From Hymenobacter gelipurpurascens (GTDB taxonomy: Bacteria > Bacteroidota > Bacteroidia > Cytophagales > Hymenobacteraceae), in the NCBI RefSeq assembly GCF_900187375.1, contig NZ_FYEW01000001.1, positions 558,001 to 622,000 of the forward strand: a DNA stretch of 64,000 bases, read 5' to 3'. The notes beneath the pieces were generated by a model. It searched no databases and had not been told where the DNA came from. It worked only from the letters and a program-made list of their open reading frames with translations. This document shows positions 19,195-28,293 of this stretch, piece by piece; within the stretch, counting starts at the first letter, position 1; each line of letters begins with the position of its first letter. The position numbers were made by a program, and so were the translations under genes.

Positions 19195-20559
19195 ATGAAA
19201 GCAAAACTTCTTCTTTTCCTGTGTCTGCTGGTGCCTGGCCTAGTGTGGTCCCAGCAAAAGCCAGCCCCCAAAAAAGCACCTGCTGCTACCGCCAAATTCG
19301 ACCCGAAACAGCGGCTCAAAAACCTCTCCGATGAGCAACTGCTGGACCTGGTACAGCGCCAAACTTTCCGCTACTTCTGGGACTTTGGGCACCCGGTGTC
19401 GGGCATGGCGCGGGAGCGGAGCAATGTGGCCTACGAGTACGGCAACGAGGTAGTAACCACGGGCGGTACGGGCTTCGGCATTATGGCCATTATTGTGGCG
19501 GCGGAGCGCAAGTGGATTCCGCGCGAGGAAGCGGCGGCCCGCATCTTTAAAATCGTGAAGTTTCTGGAGAAGTCCGACTCGTTTCACGGCGTGTTTCCGC
19601 ACTGGCTGAACGGCGCGACGGGCAAAGTAATCCGGTTCAGCCAGAAGGACGATGGCGGCGACCTAGTAGAAACTTCCTTTCTGTTTGAGGGGCTGATATG
19701 TGCCCGCCAATACTTCACGGGCGAAAGCAAGACCGAGAAAGATCTGCGCAACCACATTCTCTGGATGTGGGAAGGAGTAGAGTGGAACTGGCACACGCAG
19801 GGTGGCCAAAGCGTGCTCTACTGGCACTGGAGCCCCAACAACGGCTGGAGCATGAACCACCAGATTCATGGCTGGAACGAGTGCTTGATAACGTACGTAC
19901 TGGCCGCTTCCTCGCCCAAATATGCCATTGATAAGAAAGTCTATGACCAAGGCTGGGCAACTGGCGACTACTTTAAAAACGGCAAAGAATTCTACAAGAT
20001 CAAGCTGCCGCTGGGTTTCGACTACGGCGGGCCGCTGTTCTTCTCCCACTACACATTTCTGGGCCTCGACCCACGCGGACTTAAGGACCAATATGCCGAC
20101 TACTGGCAGCAAAACCAGGCGCACACCCGCATCAACTACGCCTACTGCGTCGATAATCCTAAGAAGTACAAAGGCTATGGACCCAACAGCTGGGGCCTCA
20201 CCGCCTCTGATAGCTACCAGGGCTACGCGGCTCACTCGCCCACAGAGGACTTGGGCGTGATTTCGCCTACGGCGGCGTTGTCGGCCATGCCCTACGCGCC
20301 TAAAGAGTCGATGGCGGCCATGAAGCACTTCTACAATGACCTTGGCGACAAAATCTGGAGCGAGTACGGCTTCGTGGATGGGTTTAGTGAGCACCACAAC
20401 TGGTACGCCAAGTCGCACCTTGCCATTGACCAGGGCCCAATTGTGGGCATGATTGAAAACCACCGGACGGGCCTACTGTGGAAGCTGTTCATGAGCAGCA
20501 CCGATGTGCAGCGTGGCCTCACCAAACTCGGCTTCGAAAGCCCCCAGATAAAAAAGTAA
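19195..20559 (+). CDS. GH144-type glucoamylase-family protein, probable endo-beta-1,2-glucanase
   Basis: A 454-residue secreted enzyme with signal peptide MKAKLLLFLCLLVPGLVWS. The family opening motif FRYFWDFGHPVSGMARER lies near residue 60, with later conserved blocks GDLVETSFLFEGL, NNGWSMNHQIHGWNE and GLTASDSYQGY. These belong to the (alpha/alpha)6-barrel 'glycoamylase' family, now GH144, founded on a Chitinophaga endo-beta-1,2-glucanase. Together with the downstream GH3 it fits cleavage of beta-1,2-glucan to sophoro-oligosaccharides and then glucose. The name glucoamylase often given to this family would be misleading. Linkage specificity is inferred from family and neighbours. Confidence 0.85.
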   Translation: MKAKLLLFLCLLVPGLVWSQQKPAPKKAPAATAKFDPKQRLKNLSDEQLLDLVQRQTFRYFWDFGHPVSGMARERSNVAYEYGNEVVTTGGTGFGIMAIIVAAERKWIPREEAAARIFKIVKFLEKSDSFHGVFPHWLNGATGKVIRFSQKDDGGDLVETSFLFEGLICARQYFTGESKTEKDLRNHILWMWEGVEWNWHTQGGQSVLYWHWSPNNGWSMNHQIHGWNECLITYVLAASSPKYAIDKKVYDQGWATGDYFKNGKEFYKIKLPLGFDYGGPLFFSHYTFLGLDPRGLKDQYADYWQQNQAHTRINYAYCVDNPKKYKGYGPNSWGLTASDSYQGYAAHSPTEDLGVISPTAALSAMPYAPKESMAAMKHFYNDLGDKIWSEYGFVDGFSEHHNWYAKSHLAIDQGPIVGMIENHRTGLLWKLFMSSTDVQRGLTKLGFESPQIKK

Positions 20560-20582
20560 GTAGGTTTGCGGCAGCTGTAAGA

Positions 20583-20603
20583 GCCGCCTGCTGAGCAGGC
20601 GGC
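20583..20603 (+). terminator. GC-rich hairpin after the GH144 gene
   Basis: GCCGCCTGC-TGA-GCAGGCGGC is a perfect 9-bp stem with a 3-nt loop, 24 bp after the stop codon. There is no U-tract, so it may protect the 3' end of the upstream message rather than terminate. Confidence 0.45.
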
Positions 20604-20797
20604 GCATCAGGCCAGGCGTCGAACCAGCTTTGCCTCTGGCTACTTACTGGCCTAGACCTCTGCACTGAGGCGGAAGAGTAATGGTCTACGGGCTACTTTC
20701 GGTTCTACCACGTTCACGCTCCGCATGACAGCCGGATACTGTTCCCAACCTTACCTATTGATTGCGACTACTCAACTTCTTCCTTTCCTATTCCCAC

Positions 20798-23113
20798 ATG
20801 AAACGAGTTTTCCGAACCGCCCTGCTCATGTCGTTGGGGCTGCTGACGCCGCAGCTGCAAGCCCGTATATCTGACCCTACCACTACCACTGCTCCGGCTG
20901 ATGATCAGAAGATGAATAAGTTCATCAGCGACCTGATGCAGAAGATGACGCTGGAGGAGAAAATCGGCCAGTTGAACATGATAACCGTGGGCTTCGATGT
21001 GACCGGGCCGGTCGTAAGCAAGGATGTGGACGCCAACATCCGGAAAGGCAATGTGGGCTCGGTGTTAAATACCTTCACGCCCAAAGCTGCCCGCAAGCTC
21101 CAGGAAATGGCCGTAAAGGAGTCGCGCCTGCATATCCCGCTCATCTTTGGCTACGATGTTATCCATGGCCACCGCACCATTTTCCCGATTGCACTAGGCC
21201 TGGCCTCCAGCTGGGACCTGCAGGCTATGGAGCGTAGCGCCCGGATTGCGGCCGAAGAGGCTTCCGCTGATGGTATCAACTGGGTGTACTCGCCGATGGT
21301 GGATATTGCCCGCGACCCGCGTTGGGGACGGATTTCGGAAGGCTCAGGCGAAGACCCGTACCTGGGTTCCCAGATTGCCCGCGTGATGGTGCGCGGCTAC
21401 CAGGGCACCGACTTAAGCAAAAACAATACGGTAATGGCCTGCGTGAAGCACTTCGCGCTGTACGGCGCCGCCGAGGCCGGCCGCGACTACAACACCACCG
21501 ATATGAGCCTGGTGCGCATGTACAACGAGTACCTGCCGCCTTACAAAGCTGCTGTAGAAGCTGGCGCGGGCTCCATGATGTCGTCTTTTAATGATATCAA
21601 CGGCGTGCCGGCTACCGGCAACAAATGGCTGATGACGGAGCTGCTGCGCAACCAGTGGGGCTTCAAGGGCTTCGTGGCCACCGACTACACCGCCATTAAT
21701 GAGATGACCGCCCACGGGATGGGCGACGACGCACAGGTGTCGGCTCTGGCCCTGAACGCGGGTATTGATCAGGACATGGTAGGCGAGATTTTTTTGAAAA
21801 ACCTGGCTCAAAACCTGAAAGATGGCACCGTAAAGCAGGAGCAGATTGACCTGGCCTGCCGCCGGATTCTGGAAGCGAAGTGGAAGCTAGGCCTATTCCA
21901 GGACCCTTATCTCTACGCCAATGAAAAGCGGGCTAAGGCGACGATGATGAAGAAGGAGTTCATCGCCGATGCCCGCGACATTGCCCGCAAAAGCATGGTG
22001 CTGCTGAAAAACAGTAACAACGCACTACCCCTGAAAAAGCAAGGAACCATTGCCCTAGTAGGCCCGCTAGCTACCCGCCAGCGCGATATGATCGGAAGCT
22101 GGAGCGGCGCCGGCGACTGGAAACAGGCCGTGTCGTTGGAGCAAGGCATCAAGAACGTAGCCGGGAGCGGCGTGAAGATTGTAACGGCCCAGGGCGCCAA
22201 CTTCACCGACGACCAGCAAATGATTGACCGCCTGAACGCCCACGGCGGTGAGCTGAACGTGGACAAGCGCAGCTCGGAGGAAATGATTCGCGAAGCTGTG
22301 CAGGTTGCCCAGAGCGCCGACGTGATTGTGGCCGCCGTAGGCGAGAGCCAGGGCATGACGGGTGAAGCCGCCAGCCGCGCCGATATTGGCCTGCCGGGTC
22401 AGCAACTCGAGCTGCTGAAGGCCCTGAAGAAAACCGGAAAGCCCCTCGTGATTGTGTTGATGAGCGGCCGCCCCCTGACGCTGCCTTGGGAAGACCAAAA
22501 CGCCGATGCCATTCTGGAAACCTGGTTTGCGGGCACCCAGGCCGGCAATGCCATTGCTGATGTTCTGTTCGGGGCCTACAATCCCTCGGGCAAGCTCACG
22601 GCCACTTTCCCGCAACACGTAGGCCAGGTGCCCATTTACTACAACCACAAAAACACCGGCCGCCCATACGCTGGCGTAGCGCTCGATAAGTACAAGTCGC
22701 GCTATATGGATGTAAGCAACGACCCATTGTACCCGTTCGGTTATGGCTTGAGCTACACCACGTTCGAGTACGGCAAGCCTGAGCTCAGCACTACTTCACT
22801 AGCAATGAACGGCACGCTTGATGTGAAAGTGTCTGTGAAGAATACGGGCAACTACGACGGCGAGGAGGTGGCCCAGCTCTATATCCGCGACATGGTAGGC
22901 TCCATCTCTAGGCCAGTAAAAGAGCTGAAGGGATTTCAGAAAGTGATGCTCAAAAAAGGGGAGAGCCGCACCCTCACGTTCCGCCTCACGCCCGAAGACC
23001 TGAAGTTCTACAACGCCGACCTGAAGTTCGTGGCCGAACCCGGCGACTTCCAAGTGTTCGTGGGCGGCAACTCCCGCGACGTGCAGATGACTAGCTTCAA
23101 GCTAGGCCAGTAG
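20798..23113 (+). CDS. bglX: Glycoside hydrolase family 3 beta-glucosidase (BglX-like)
   Basis: A 771-residue enzyme from the ATG at 20798, with signal peptide (MKRVFRTALLMSLGLLTPQLQA). The TIM barrel holds GYDVIHGHRTIFPIALGLA, substrate-binding CVKHFALYG and the nucleophile Asp296 in GFVATDYTAI. The alpha/beta sandwich domain has the GESQGMTGEAASRADI segment carrying the likely acid/base Glu. A C-terminal fibronectin-III-like domain closes the protein (~680-771). It is periplasmic by signal peptide and trims beta-linked glucose from short oligosaccharides. As the last gene of the first locus it probably turns GH144 products into glucose; a GH3 beside GH144 with sophorose specificity is known in Bacteroides. 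Confidence 0.93.
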   Translation: MKRVFRTALLMSLGLLTPQLQARISDPTTTTAPADDQKMNKFISDLMQKMTLEEKIGQLNMITVGFDVTGPVVSKDVDANIRKGNVGSVLNTFTPKAARKLQEMAVKESRLHIPLIFGYDVIHGHRTIFPIALGLASSWDLQAMERSARIAAEEASADGINWVYSPMVDIARDPRWGRISEGSGEDPYLGSQIARVMVRGYQGTDLSKNNTVMACVKHFALYGAAEAGRDYNTTDMSLVRMYNEYLPPYKAAVEAGAGSMMSSFNDINGVPATGNKWLMTELLRNQWGFKGFVATDYTAINEMTAHGMGDDAQVSALALNAGIDQDMVGEIFLKNLAQNLKDGTVKQEQIDLACRRILEAKWKLGLFQDPYLYANEKRAKATMMKKEFIADARDIARKSMVLLKNSNNALPLKKQGTIALVGPLATRQRDMIGSWSGAGDWKQAVSLEQGIKNVAGSGVKIVTAQGANFTDDQQMIDRLNAHGGELNVDKRSSEEMIREAVQVAQSADVIVAAVGESQGMTGEAASRADIGLPGQQLELLKALKKTGKPLVIVLMSGRPLTLPWEDQNADAILETWFAGTQAGNAIADVLFGAYNPSGKLTATFPQHVGQVPIYYNHKNTGRPYAGVALDKYKSRYMDVSNDPLYPFGYGLSYTTFEYGKPELSTTSLAMNGTLDVKVSVKNTGNYDGEEVAQLYIRDMVGSISRPVKELKGFQKVMLKKGESRTLTFRLTPEDLKFYNADLKFVAEPGDFQVFVGGNSRDVQMTSFKLGQ

Positions 23114-23146
23114 CAGATGTAACAACGGTTTAAGAGATACACCTTG

Positions 23147-23183
23147 CAAAACGGCGGACCAGTTTGGTCCGCCGTTTTGTTTT
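23147..23183 (+). terminator. Terminator after the GH3 gene
   Basis: The stem CAAAACGGCGGACCA with TGGTCCGCCGTTTTG, then TTTT. It ends the first utilisation locus. Confidence 0.88.
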
Positions 23184-23369
23184 ATGCCCTAGCCCGGTGG
23201 CTACACAGGACAAAATACAATCCTCAAAATACTCTCAGCAAAGGCCCGTTTTGCAGTTGTTTCTTATCCGCGTGGTGCAAGTAAGCCAGCCAGGGATATT
23301 GTGAGTTTGGTAATCGTGCCGCTTGGTTGTGCGTGTGTAGTAAGTGTATAAGATGCTTGTTGATTATCC

Positions 23370-23441
23370 GTAAAAATGCTTTAGGAGTCAGTAGGGTGGC
23401 TTTTGAGGCTTGCATTTTAGAAAACAAGGCCTATATATTTG
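23370..23441 (+). promoter_or_regulatory. Promoter region 1 with upstream GTAAAAATGCTT element
   Basis: A -33-like TTGC at 23410 and a -7 box TATATTTG at 23434-23441 match the Bacteroidota consensus with a 21-bp spacer. Forty bases upstream of the TTG is GTAAAAATGCTT. The whole block aligns without gaps to 28222-28293. It drives rightward, toward GH5 and the receptor gene. Confidence 0.55.
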
Positions 23442-23991
23442 GTAACAGGATGTCAGAAAAAAGCCTCGTTTAAAGCTTAATCTGACGCCCGCCCCCGTGG
23501 TTTGGCTTAAGGTGATTTCTTCCAGGCATTTACGGTGCTGTCCTGCTTACCATTCCCTGCTTGGCCTTGTTGGCTAAGAATGGTTCCGCCCCACCCGCAA
23601 ACCCACCCCGTATGATCCAGCCCTACATCGGCCGTTATGGCGCGCGTTGCCCTTCAGTATAAGCGCAACCAAAAACTGATGGCCGCTGATTCACGCCTGA
23701 ATACACTATAGCATGGCAACCGCACTCTAGAAGCGGCAACTCCATCTGTAAACTGCTGCCTGATGACTAGGCCAGGAAATGCCCTTACAGAGGCGCATTG
23801 CAGCTTACATCTATCCGTCTCTTGTTCCTCCAGAGATGCAGAATATATGAACGTAGCGTTCTAGGCCTGCCTGATGTGTGTGCCCTATTCATTTCCTGTC
23901 ACCATTCTTTCTTCCACAGAGTGGTATGGAAAAGGTGCCAGAACAATAGCCCAGGTTGACGTTTTCAAAAGTATGCCTGCCCTGTAGTAAT

Positions 23992-24008
23992 TGCTTGTAC
24001 AACAAGCA
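23992..24008. promoter_or_regulatory. Inverted repeat TGCTTGT-ACA-ACAAGCA
   Basis: A perfect 7-bp dyad with a 3-bp spacer, 81 bp before the GH5 start codon. It could be an operator or a small leader hairpin. No U-tract follows. Confidence 0.35.
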
Positions 24009-24089
24009 TTAGTATGGGCGGCTCATAGGCTGAGAATAGCTTTCGCTCCCTGCAGTTAGGCACCTGATTCTTCCTTTTTCTGAGAAATA

Positions 24090-25979
24090 ATGCGCATTAA
24101 CACCCGACATCGCAGGCTACCGTTGCAGCAGAATACTGCCATCCAGCGCTTAGGCTGGTCTGCTCTGCTGGTAGTAGGGTTGTTGCTAAGTTCCCTCGCC
24201 CCTAAGGCCCAAAACCTAACCTGGTTGCGCGCCAATGGCACCAAGATGGTGGATGCCAGCGGCCAGGAGGTAGTGTTGCGTGGTTTCAATGTGGGAGGGT
24301 GGCTACTGCAGGAAAGCTATATCCTCAAAACCGACTCTCTGAATAGCCAATGGCGCATCAAGCAGGCCCTGTTGCGCACGATGTCAGAAGCCCAGATGGA
24401 AAATTTTTACCGACAGTACCGGGCAAACTTCATCACCAAGGCTGATATCGATTTCATTGCTAAGCAGGGCTTTAATTGCGTACGCCTGCCTTTTCACTAC
24501 GATCTTTTCCTGACGCCGGCCCAACGCCATGCGCGCACGCAGGCCCTGCGCAATCCGCAAAACGTGGCAGCCTACGTCCAGAACCTCAGCACCTGGTACG
24601 AGCAGAACCAGCTATTCACGGATACGAAAAATCTGGAAGGTTTCCGGGCTATTGATGATGTGCTGAAGTGGTGTGCGGCCAACAAGATGTATGTGATTCT
24701 GGACCTGCACGCGGCTCCCGGTGGCCAGGGCACCGACCGCAACATCAACGACGCCTTGGTACCGTTGGATCTGTGGAAACGTCGCGATACCAAAGGGCGG
24801 CTTATTTATCAGGATATAACCGTGCGGCTCTGGGAAAAACTTTCGGCCCGCTATAAAAACGACCCGCGCGTGGCTATGTATGATTTTATTAATGAGCCAC
24901 ATAACCTGACTGTGGCCAACGGGCTGTCAGGAGACAATAAAGAACTGAGCGCATTGTACGCGAGGCTTATCAATACCGTACGCGCCCAAGGTGACAAGCA
25001 CTTGGTATTGCTGGAGGGCAACGGCTACGGCAATGAGTACACCAATCTCACGCCCGATAAGCTTGCTATCAAGGATAAAAGCAACTTGGCCTACAATGCC
25101 CACCGCTACTGGTGTCCCAATACCCCGGAAGCCGCCGATTCCAATCCTAACCAAATCAATCTGTTGAAGAACCTAGCGGCCTTTCGCGATAAATGGCTAG
25201 TACCGGTGTGGGTAGGCGAAACCGGAGAAAACTCCAATGAGTGGTTTGGGGCGGCGGTGCAGGGCCTGAACGCCCAGAACATTGGCTGGTGCCACTGGAC
25301 CCTCAAGCGCGTAGATGGTCCTACAAGCTTGTTGCGGGTAAAGCCTTACGGTAGCATTCTCACGGCCGAAGGTAGAGCGGCATTGCTGCGCAACGTGCAG
25401 TATGCTAATTGCTTGCCTAATAAGGATGTGATAGTTGCTCTCACGAAACCAGCAAATTATACTGCTCCTTTTGCTTCTCTCACCATCCCTGGCACAATTC
25501 AGGCAGCTGATTATGATCTGGGCAGAGCAGGAGTGGCCTACCACGACGATTTTTCAGCAAAAATAGATTACCGCGATACGGTAGCCTGGAATCTGGGCGG
25601 CGCTTACCGCAACGATGGAGTAGATATCCAAGTGACTACTGACTCACCGGGTAAAAAATATTCCGTAGGCCACTTGGCAGTGGGGGAGTGGATGAACTAC
25701 ACCGTAACAGTGGCTGCTGCGGGTACTTATTCGGTGCAGGTCCGGGTAAAGTCTGCCCCTACACCTGGGAAGCTTTTGCTGAAAATGGATGGCGTGTCCG
25801 TAGCCTCACTGCTTGTTAGCCAGGTAGATAGTGCGGGTAAATGGATGACGGCGACCACTAAAACAGCCACGCTGCCAGCTGGCCGCCACACGTTGCAGCT
25901 GCAGATAGCGCAACCCGTAGACCAGGTTAGCTGGCTACGATTTACCCCAATTAGTACAGGCTCGGCGGGCGGACAGTAG
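24090..25979 (+). CDS. Secreted GH5 glucanase with C-terminal CBM6
   Basis: A 629-residue protein with an N-terminal signal (hydrophobic LLVVGLLLSSLAPKAQ). The GH5 barrel begins with VVLRGFNVGGWLLQESYI. The acid/base is Glu269 in FINEPHN and the nucleophile Glu377 in VWVGETGENSN. The N-terminal wording (RGFNVGGWL) recalls exo-beta-1,3-glucanase-like GH5 members more than classical cellulases. Residues ~480-620 form a CBM6-type beta-sandwich (IQAADYD, GEWMNYTV, VRVKSA), which binds beta-glucans or xylan. It precedes the 7TM receptor gene by 39 bp and is probably co-transcribed with it, so sensing and depolymerisation would be coupled. Linkage is uncertain between beta-1,3 and beta-1,4. Confidence 0.9.
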   Translation: MRINTRHRRLPLQQNTAIQRLGWSALLVVGLLLSSLAPKAQNLTWLRANGTKMVDASGQEVVLRGFNVGGWLLQESYILKTDSLNSQWRIKQALLRTMSEAQMENFYRQYRANFITKADIDFIAKQGFNCVRLPFHYDLFLTPAQRHARTQALRNPQNVAAYVQNLSTWYEQNQLFTDTKNLEGFRAIDDVLKWCAANKMYVILDLHAAPGGQGTDRNINDALVPLDLWKRRDTKGRLIYQDITVRLWEKLSARYKNDPRVAMYDFINEPHNLTVANGLSGDNKELSALYARLINTVRAQGDKHLVLLEGNGYGNEYTNLTPDKLAIKDKSNLAYNAHRYWCPNTPEAADSNPNQINLLKNLAAFRDKWLVPVWVGETGENSNEWFGAAVQGLNAQNIGWCHWTLKRVDGPTSLLRVKPYGSILTAEGRAALLRNVQYANCLPNKDVIVALTKPANYTAPFASLTIPGTIQAADYDLGRAGVAYHDDFSAKIDYRDTVAWNLGGAYRNDGVDIQVTTDSPGKKYSVGHLAVGEWMNYTVTVAAAGTYSVQVRVKSAPTPGKLLLKMDGVSVASLLVSQVDSAGKWMTATTKTATLPAGRHTLQLQIAQPVDQVSWLRFTPISTGSAGGQ

Positions 25980-26018
25980 GCGGGCTGCCCGACAGTTTTT
26001 TGTACCTTGTACAGTACC

Positions 26019-28055
26019 ATGAGGCCCATTCTTCGCCACTTTTTCTTGTTTCAAGCCAATCGGCTACCCGGTCTTGTGCTGCTGCTGTTGCTGCTAGTTG
26101 TGGGTATGCGCGGTAGTTGTGCTGCATCGGTTAAAGGCCCCGATACCTTGCGGGTTCGGGCTAATCTGGAGGAGCTGTACGTAGGCCCTTATAATTACAG
26201 TCTTCTCATAGACCCAACGGGACAGTTAACCCTGGCCGATGTGCAGAAACCTCAGTACGCTGCAGGGTTTGTGCGTGGCGACAAGGTGCCCACCGATATG
26301 GAGCAGACAGGAGCGTATTACTGGATGCGGCTGATAGTGAGGGCCGAAGGCCCCCAGGATCAGCACTGGTACCTAGATATGTTTGACTCGCATATCAATG
26401 ATATTTCCTTCTTTCCCGACCTTGGCTCAGAGCGAAACTCTGTACATACCGGCGCTGATCGGCCACTGGCTACCCGTAAGTTTCCGTACAAAAACTTCCT
26501 GTTTCGGCTGTCTTTAGAGCCCAACCAAAGCCACGTGTATTATCTGCGGCTGCGGTCAAACTCTAAAACCAGCTTCCTGAGCCGGCTGCGCACAGAACAA
26601 CCGCTGTCTGTGCACTTCCAAACTGAGTATGGTCTGTTGGGAGGCTTCTATGGGGTGCTGCTGATCATGGTTATTTACAACCTGTGCCTCTACGCCTTTA
26701 TCGGCGAACAAACCTACCTGCGCTACGTGCTCTACGTACTTAGTTCAAGCTTAGTGTTTCTGGCGGAGGATGGCCTAGGGTTTCAGTATTTGTGGCCGGC
26801 ATATCCGACACTCAATCAGTTGGTTATTGCGGGCTCTCCCATACTGCTGCTGCTCACGTTCAGCTATTACGCCCGGCAATTTCTGGATGCCCCGCAGCGG
26901 TTGCCCCGCTACGATTCCTGGGTGCGGGCTGTAGTGCTCCTGAGCACTGCTGCTTTGGTTTTAGATACCGTTTGGTTGGATTCCGGCTGGAGTTTCTGGC
27001 TGTTTCTGCTGCCCTATGGCATGATTTACTACCTGGCCTTCCGGATTTGGCGCCGAGGGTTTCGCCCGGCTGGCTACTTCCTGCTCGCTCATGCTATGGT
27101 GGCAGTGAGTGTGGGCTTCCTTATCCTGCGTAAGCTCGGCATTAACACCTTCACAAACACGGCCACGGTGTATAGCATGAATGCCGCGTTTGTGGTAGAA
27201 GTAGTGGTGCTGTCCTATGCCTTAGGAGAAAAGATCAAAGGAATTAAGGATCTGACCATCAAAGCCCAGGCTAAGCTGGTGAAGCAGTTGCGCAAGAAGC
27301 ACTACGCGCAAGATCAGCTCGTAGAGCAGCTACGTCGCAATCAGGAGCTCAAGGATCAGCTGAACACAGAACTGGAAAGCCTGGTGGCATTGCGCACCGA
27401 AGAGTTGCGCAAGCAAAGTGACACGATCAGTGCGCAAAACCGGGAATTGCTGCAGGCCAATGGCCTGCTGGCGTTGCAGTCATCCGCCATCGAAAAACTC
27501 AACACAGACTTGCAGCGCGACTTACAGGAGGCAAAAACGGCCCGGGTGATGTCGAAAGAGGTAAACTTTGGAGAGTTCAGCCAGATTTATCCCGACAAGG
27601 ATGCTTGCCTGGTATACCTGGCTGGCCTGAAGTGGTCCGAGGGGTTTCAGTGTCGCAAATGCGGGCACGAGAAATACTGTGATGGACGCGAACCGCACTC
27701 ACGCCGCTGCACGCGTTGTCGCTACGTTGAATCAGCTACGGCCTATACACTGCTGCAGAAGTGTAAATTCTCCATTATCAAAGCCTTCTACGCTGTGTTC
27801 CTGATCTACACGCACCAGGGAAATTACGCTTCGCAGGAGTTGTCGAGGGTGCTGGACCTGCGCCAGGGCACGTGCTGGAGCTTCAGCCAGAAAGTGCTGG
27901 AAGCCATGAAAAGAAGAAGGCAAGCACCTGATTTTGACGAGAATGAGGACTGGACCAACGTACTCCTGGATGCCACCGGAAGTGCAGAAGAAGAGCCCGC
28001 AGCAGGGGAGGAAGAACTCCAGAAGAGCATTTCCGGGAAGAAAGTCGTGCTATAG
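26019..28055 (+). CDS. 7TM-DISM sensor fused to coiled coil and an IS1595-transposase-type zinc ribbon/helical domain
   Basis: A 678-residue membrane protein from the ATG at 26019. An N-terminal hydrophobic segment (~15-30) is followed by an extracytoplasmic DISMED2-like beta-domain (~45-200), seven membrane helices (~205-405) and a long coiled coil (~415-515). The output is not a kinase or cyclase. Residues ~520-640 read like the first third of an IS1595 transposase: a zinc ribbon with Cys545, Cys548, Cys564 and Cys567, then TAYTLLQKCKFSIIKAFYAV and an HTH-like segment YASQELSRVLDLRQGTCWSF. The DDE nuclease domain is missing and a short acidic/basic tail follows. I infer a carbohydrate-sensing receptor whose output binds DNA from the membrane. 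It lies between GH5 and a SusCD pair, and similar promoters flank it. Confidence 0.8.
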   Translation: MRPILRHFFLFQANRLPGLVLLLLLLVVGMRGSCAASVKGPDTLRVRANLEELYVGPYNYSLLIDPTGQLTLADVQKPQYAAGFVRGDKVPTDMEQTGAYYWMRLIVRAEGPQDQHWYLDMFDSHINDISFFPDLGSERNSVHTGADRPLATRKFPYKNFLFRLSLEPNQSHVYYLRLRSNSKTSFLSRLRTEQPLSVHFQTEYGLLGGFYGVLLIMVIYNLCLYAFIGEQTYLRYVLYVLSSSLVFLAEDGLGFQYLWPAYPTLNQLVIAGSPILLLLTFSYYARQFLDAPQRLPRYDSWVRAVVLLSTAALVLDTVWLDSGWSFWLFLLPYGMIYYLAFRIWRRGFRPAGYFLLAHAMVAVSVGFLILRKLGINTFTNTATVYSMNAAFVVEVVVLSYALGEKIKGIKDLTIKAQAKLVKQLRKKHYAQDQLVEQLRRNQELKDQLNTELESLVALRTEELRKQSDTISAQNRELLQANGLLALQSSAIEKLNTDLQRDLQEAKTARVMSKEVNFGEFSQIYPDKDACLVYLAGLKWSEGFQCRKCGHEKYCDGREPHSRRCTRCRYVESATAYTLLQKCKFSIIKAFYAVFLIYTHQGNYASQELSRVLDLRQGTCWSFSQKVLEAMKRRRQAPDFDENEDWTNVLLDATGSAEEEPAAGEEELQKSISGKKVVL

Positions 28056-28078
28056 CACAATGCTTGTAATTTATTTTG

Positions 28079-28107
28079 AAAAAAGGGGGCTTTTGGCCCC
28101 TTTTTTT
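28079..28107 (+). terminator. Terminator after the receptor gene
   Basis: An A6G4 arm pairs with C4T6 across a short loop and ends in a run of seven T. It is a textbook intrinsic terminator, 23 bp after the stop codon, and implies that susC has its own promoter. Confidence 0.88.
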
Positions 28108-28221
28108 GATTGTTTTTTACGTGTCGACCTAGCAAACTTGAAAGGCTATCTAAAGAAGCTAAGTGCAGATATACTCAATTTTACTTGTGTGTTAAGCGTA
28201 TAGCAATGTTGTTAATAACGT

Positions 28222-28293
28222 GCAAAAACGCTTATTCTGAGCAATAGAAGCGTTTTTGCTATTGCGTTTCCTGAACAAGGTCGAATATATTTG
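28222..28293 (+). promoter_or_regulatory. Promoter region 2 with dyad GCAAAAACGCTT...AAGCGTTTTTGC
   Basis: A perfect 12-bp inverted repeat (28222-28233 and 28248-28259) with a 14-bp spacer ends three bases before a -33-like TTGC (28262). The -7 box is TATATTTG at 28286-28293 with a 21-bp spacer. The block aligns without gaps to 23370-23441. A dyad just upstream of -33 is a typical activator site. The receptor encoded upstream is the obvious candidate to bind it (inference). Confidence 0.6.

Larger units (their letters stand above)
23180..24089. other. Long gap before the GH5 gene: promoter region and structured leader
   Basis: About 900 bases without a credible gene; the only short open frame (23224-23427, minus) overlaps the promoter and looks non-coding. 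A promoter-like block is at 23370-23441. If it is used, the message has a leader of about 640 nt before the GH5 ATG. The leader contains a hairpin at 23549-23584 (ACCATTC...GAATGGT with an inner stem) and the dyad at 23992-24008. Confidence 0.5.

Noticed and set aside
19195..20559. Calling the GH144 enzyme a starch glucoamylase.
   Set aside because: The 'glucoamylase family' label is historical; the sequence blocks and the adjoining GH3 and SusCD genes fit beta-1,2-glucan, and no starch genes are in the locus.
23224..23427. A 67-codon minus-strand frame before GH5.
   Set aside because: It covers the putative promoter block, and no family or partner gene supports it.
26019..28055. The transposase-like zinc ribbon could mean an insertion sequence inserted into or next to the receptor gene.
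   Set aside because: The frame is continuous from receptor to zinc ribbon, there is no DDE catalytic domain, no terminal inverted repeats or target duplication, and the gene has its own terminator. A fusion is the simpler reading.
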